Assembly (NCBI GenBank): GCA_963839515.1
Contig: CAWIVN010000023.1
Location: forward strand, 372,001-436,000
Reading direction: 5' to 3'
DNA: 64,000 nt
Origin: Fredericiella sp963839515
GTDB lineage: Bacteria; Chloroflexota; Anaerolineae; Caldilineales; Caldilineaceae
Position numbers and translations under genes: made by a program. Shown piece after piece: positions 63,656-64,000 of the stretch; position 1 is the first letter of the stretch; every line of letters begins with the position of its first letter. A model generated the notes under the pieces. The model saw only the letters and a program-made list of their open reading frames with translations. It made no database searches and was not told where the DNA came from.

Positions 63656-64000
63656 ATGCCTAAGGCTGCGGCGCGATTGATTGACTCTCATTGTCATATA
63701 GATCTGGAGCGGTTTGACTCGGATCGTGCTGCCGTGCTCGAACGTGCGCGGGCAGCCGGCGTTGAGAGCATCGTCATTCCAGGCATCGACTTGGTGCAGA
63801 ATCGCCAGGCTTTGGCGTTGGCAGAACAGGATGCCCAGTTGTTTGTGGCGGTCGGGATGCACCCAAACAGTGCAGACGGGTTTGACGATGATACCATAGC
63901 GGAGCTTCGTGACCTGGCTGCTCATCGCAAAGTTGTCGCCATTGGCGAAATTGGACTAGACTACTACTGGGACAAGGTCGCACCTGAACAGCAGCGCCGC
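63656..64000 (+). CDS. tatD: TatD-family metal-dependent hydrolase (3' partial)
   Basis: The frame runs from an ATG at 63656 to the end of the window with no stop, giving the first 115 residues. It begins MPKAAARLIDSHCHIDLERF, where HCH are metal ligands, and includes VGMHPN and IGEIGLDYYWDK, with the Glu and Asp ligands. Those are the marks of TatD DNases/hydrolases, which act as 3'-5' exonucleases and quality-control enzymes. The frame does not close inside the window, so the protein is complete only beyond 64000. AAGGTTTGTG upstream is the best ribosome site. Confidence 0.9.
   Translation, partial: MPKAAARLIDSHCHIDLERFDSDRAAVLERARAAGVESIVIPGIDLVQNRQALALAEQDAQLFVAVGMHPNSADGFDDDTIAELRDLAAHRKVVAIGEIGLDYYWDKVAPEQQRR

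Overview
The window is a 64 kb stretch of GC-rich bacterial chromosome. Nearly all of it is coding, in short operons on both strands. There are no rRNA or tRNA genes, CRISPR arrays or prophage that I can see, and only one transposase-derived gene. The gene repertoire includes MalT-like LuxR regulators, large lipoproteins with a short lipobox, a TgpA-like transglutaminase, a tandem DsbA lipoprotein, membrane-tethered TAXI receptors and ABC maltodextrin uptake. This suggests a Chloroflexota bacterium of the Anaerolineae/Caldilineae kind. That placement is inferred from gene style and not from a marker gene.

Layout. 1-8.5 kb: a clipped coiled-coil protein, a CxxC protein, a NarL-type response regulator, an FAD oxidoreductase, a GH78 alpha-L-rhamnosidase, a three-gene operon with two paralogous membrane proteins, and a Nudix hydrolase. 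8.6-18.5 kb: a MalT-like regulator diverges, across a long inverted repeat, from an apparent six-gene operon (lipoprotein, two ABC ATPases, one FtsX/MacB permease, OmpR regulator, histidine kinase). 18.6-24.4 kb: urease cluster ureF-ureD-ureA-ureB-ureC-ureG without ureE; a 3' remnant of urtE sits behind ureC, and ureG is frameshifted in its P-loop and carries about 200 extra C-terminal residues. 24.5-28.7 kb: an Mrp ATPase, a frameshifted group II PLP decarboxylase and a Mut7-C protein. 29-34.8 kb: a maltodextrin-type operon (binding protein, two permeases, GH13 enzyme, LacI regulator) with a consensus promoter and LacI-type operators. 35-42.8 kb: a membrane Fe-S oxidoreductase, a serine beta-lactamase-fold lipoprotein, MsrA, a Memo-like protein, an Nfu-type protein and an Ntn asparaginase. 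42.8-51.1 kb: 2-oxoacid dehydrogenase E2 and E3, a thioesterase, an MBL hydrolase, a sugar epimerase, MltG and a tandem DsbA lipoprotein. 51.3-60.9 kb: a solo IS630-type helix-turn-helix protein, a degenerate receiver, a secreted/anchored protein, a transglutaminase, two TAXI receptors (the first an internal-deletion pseudogene) and a degenerate MBL protein. 61-64 kb: an inositol-monophosphatase-like protein, a phosphohexomutase and the start of TatD.

Convergent gene pairs are commonly separated by long, near-perfect hairpins that can act as two-way terminators. Two of these share an identical 27-nt arm 11.6 kb apart. Three genes (ureG, the decarboxylase and the first TAXI copy) are broken by frameshift or deletion. 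The first two each carry one surplus base, so sequencing error should be excluded before they are called pseudogenes.
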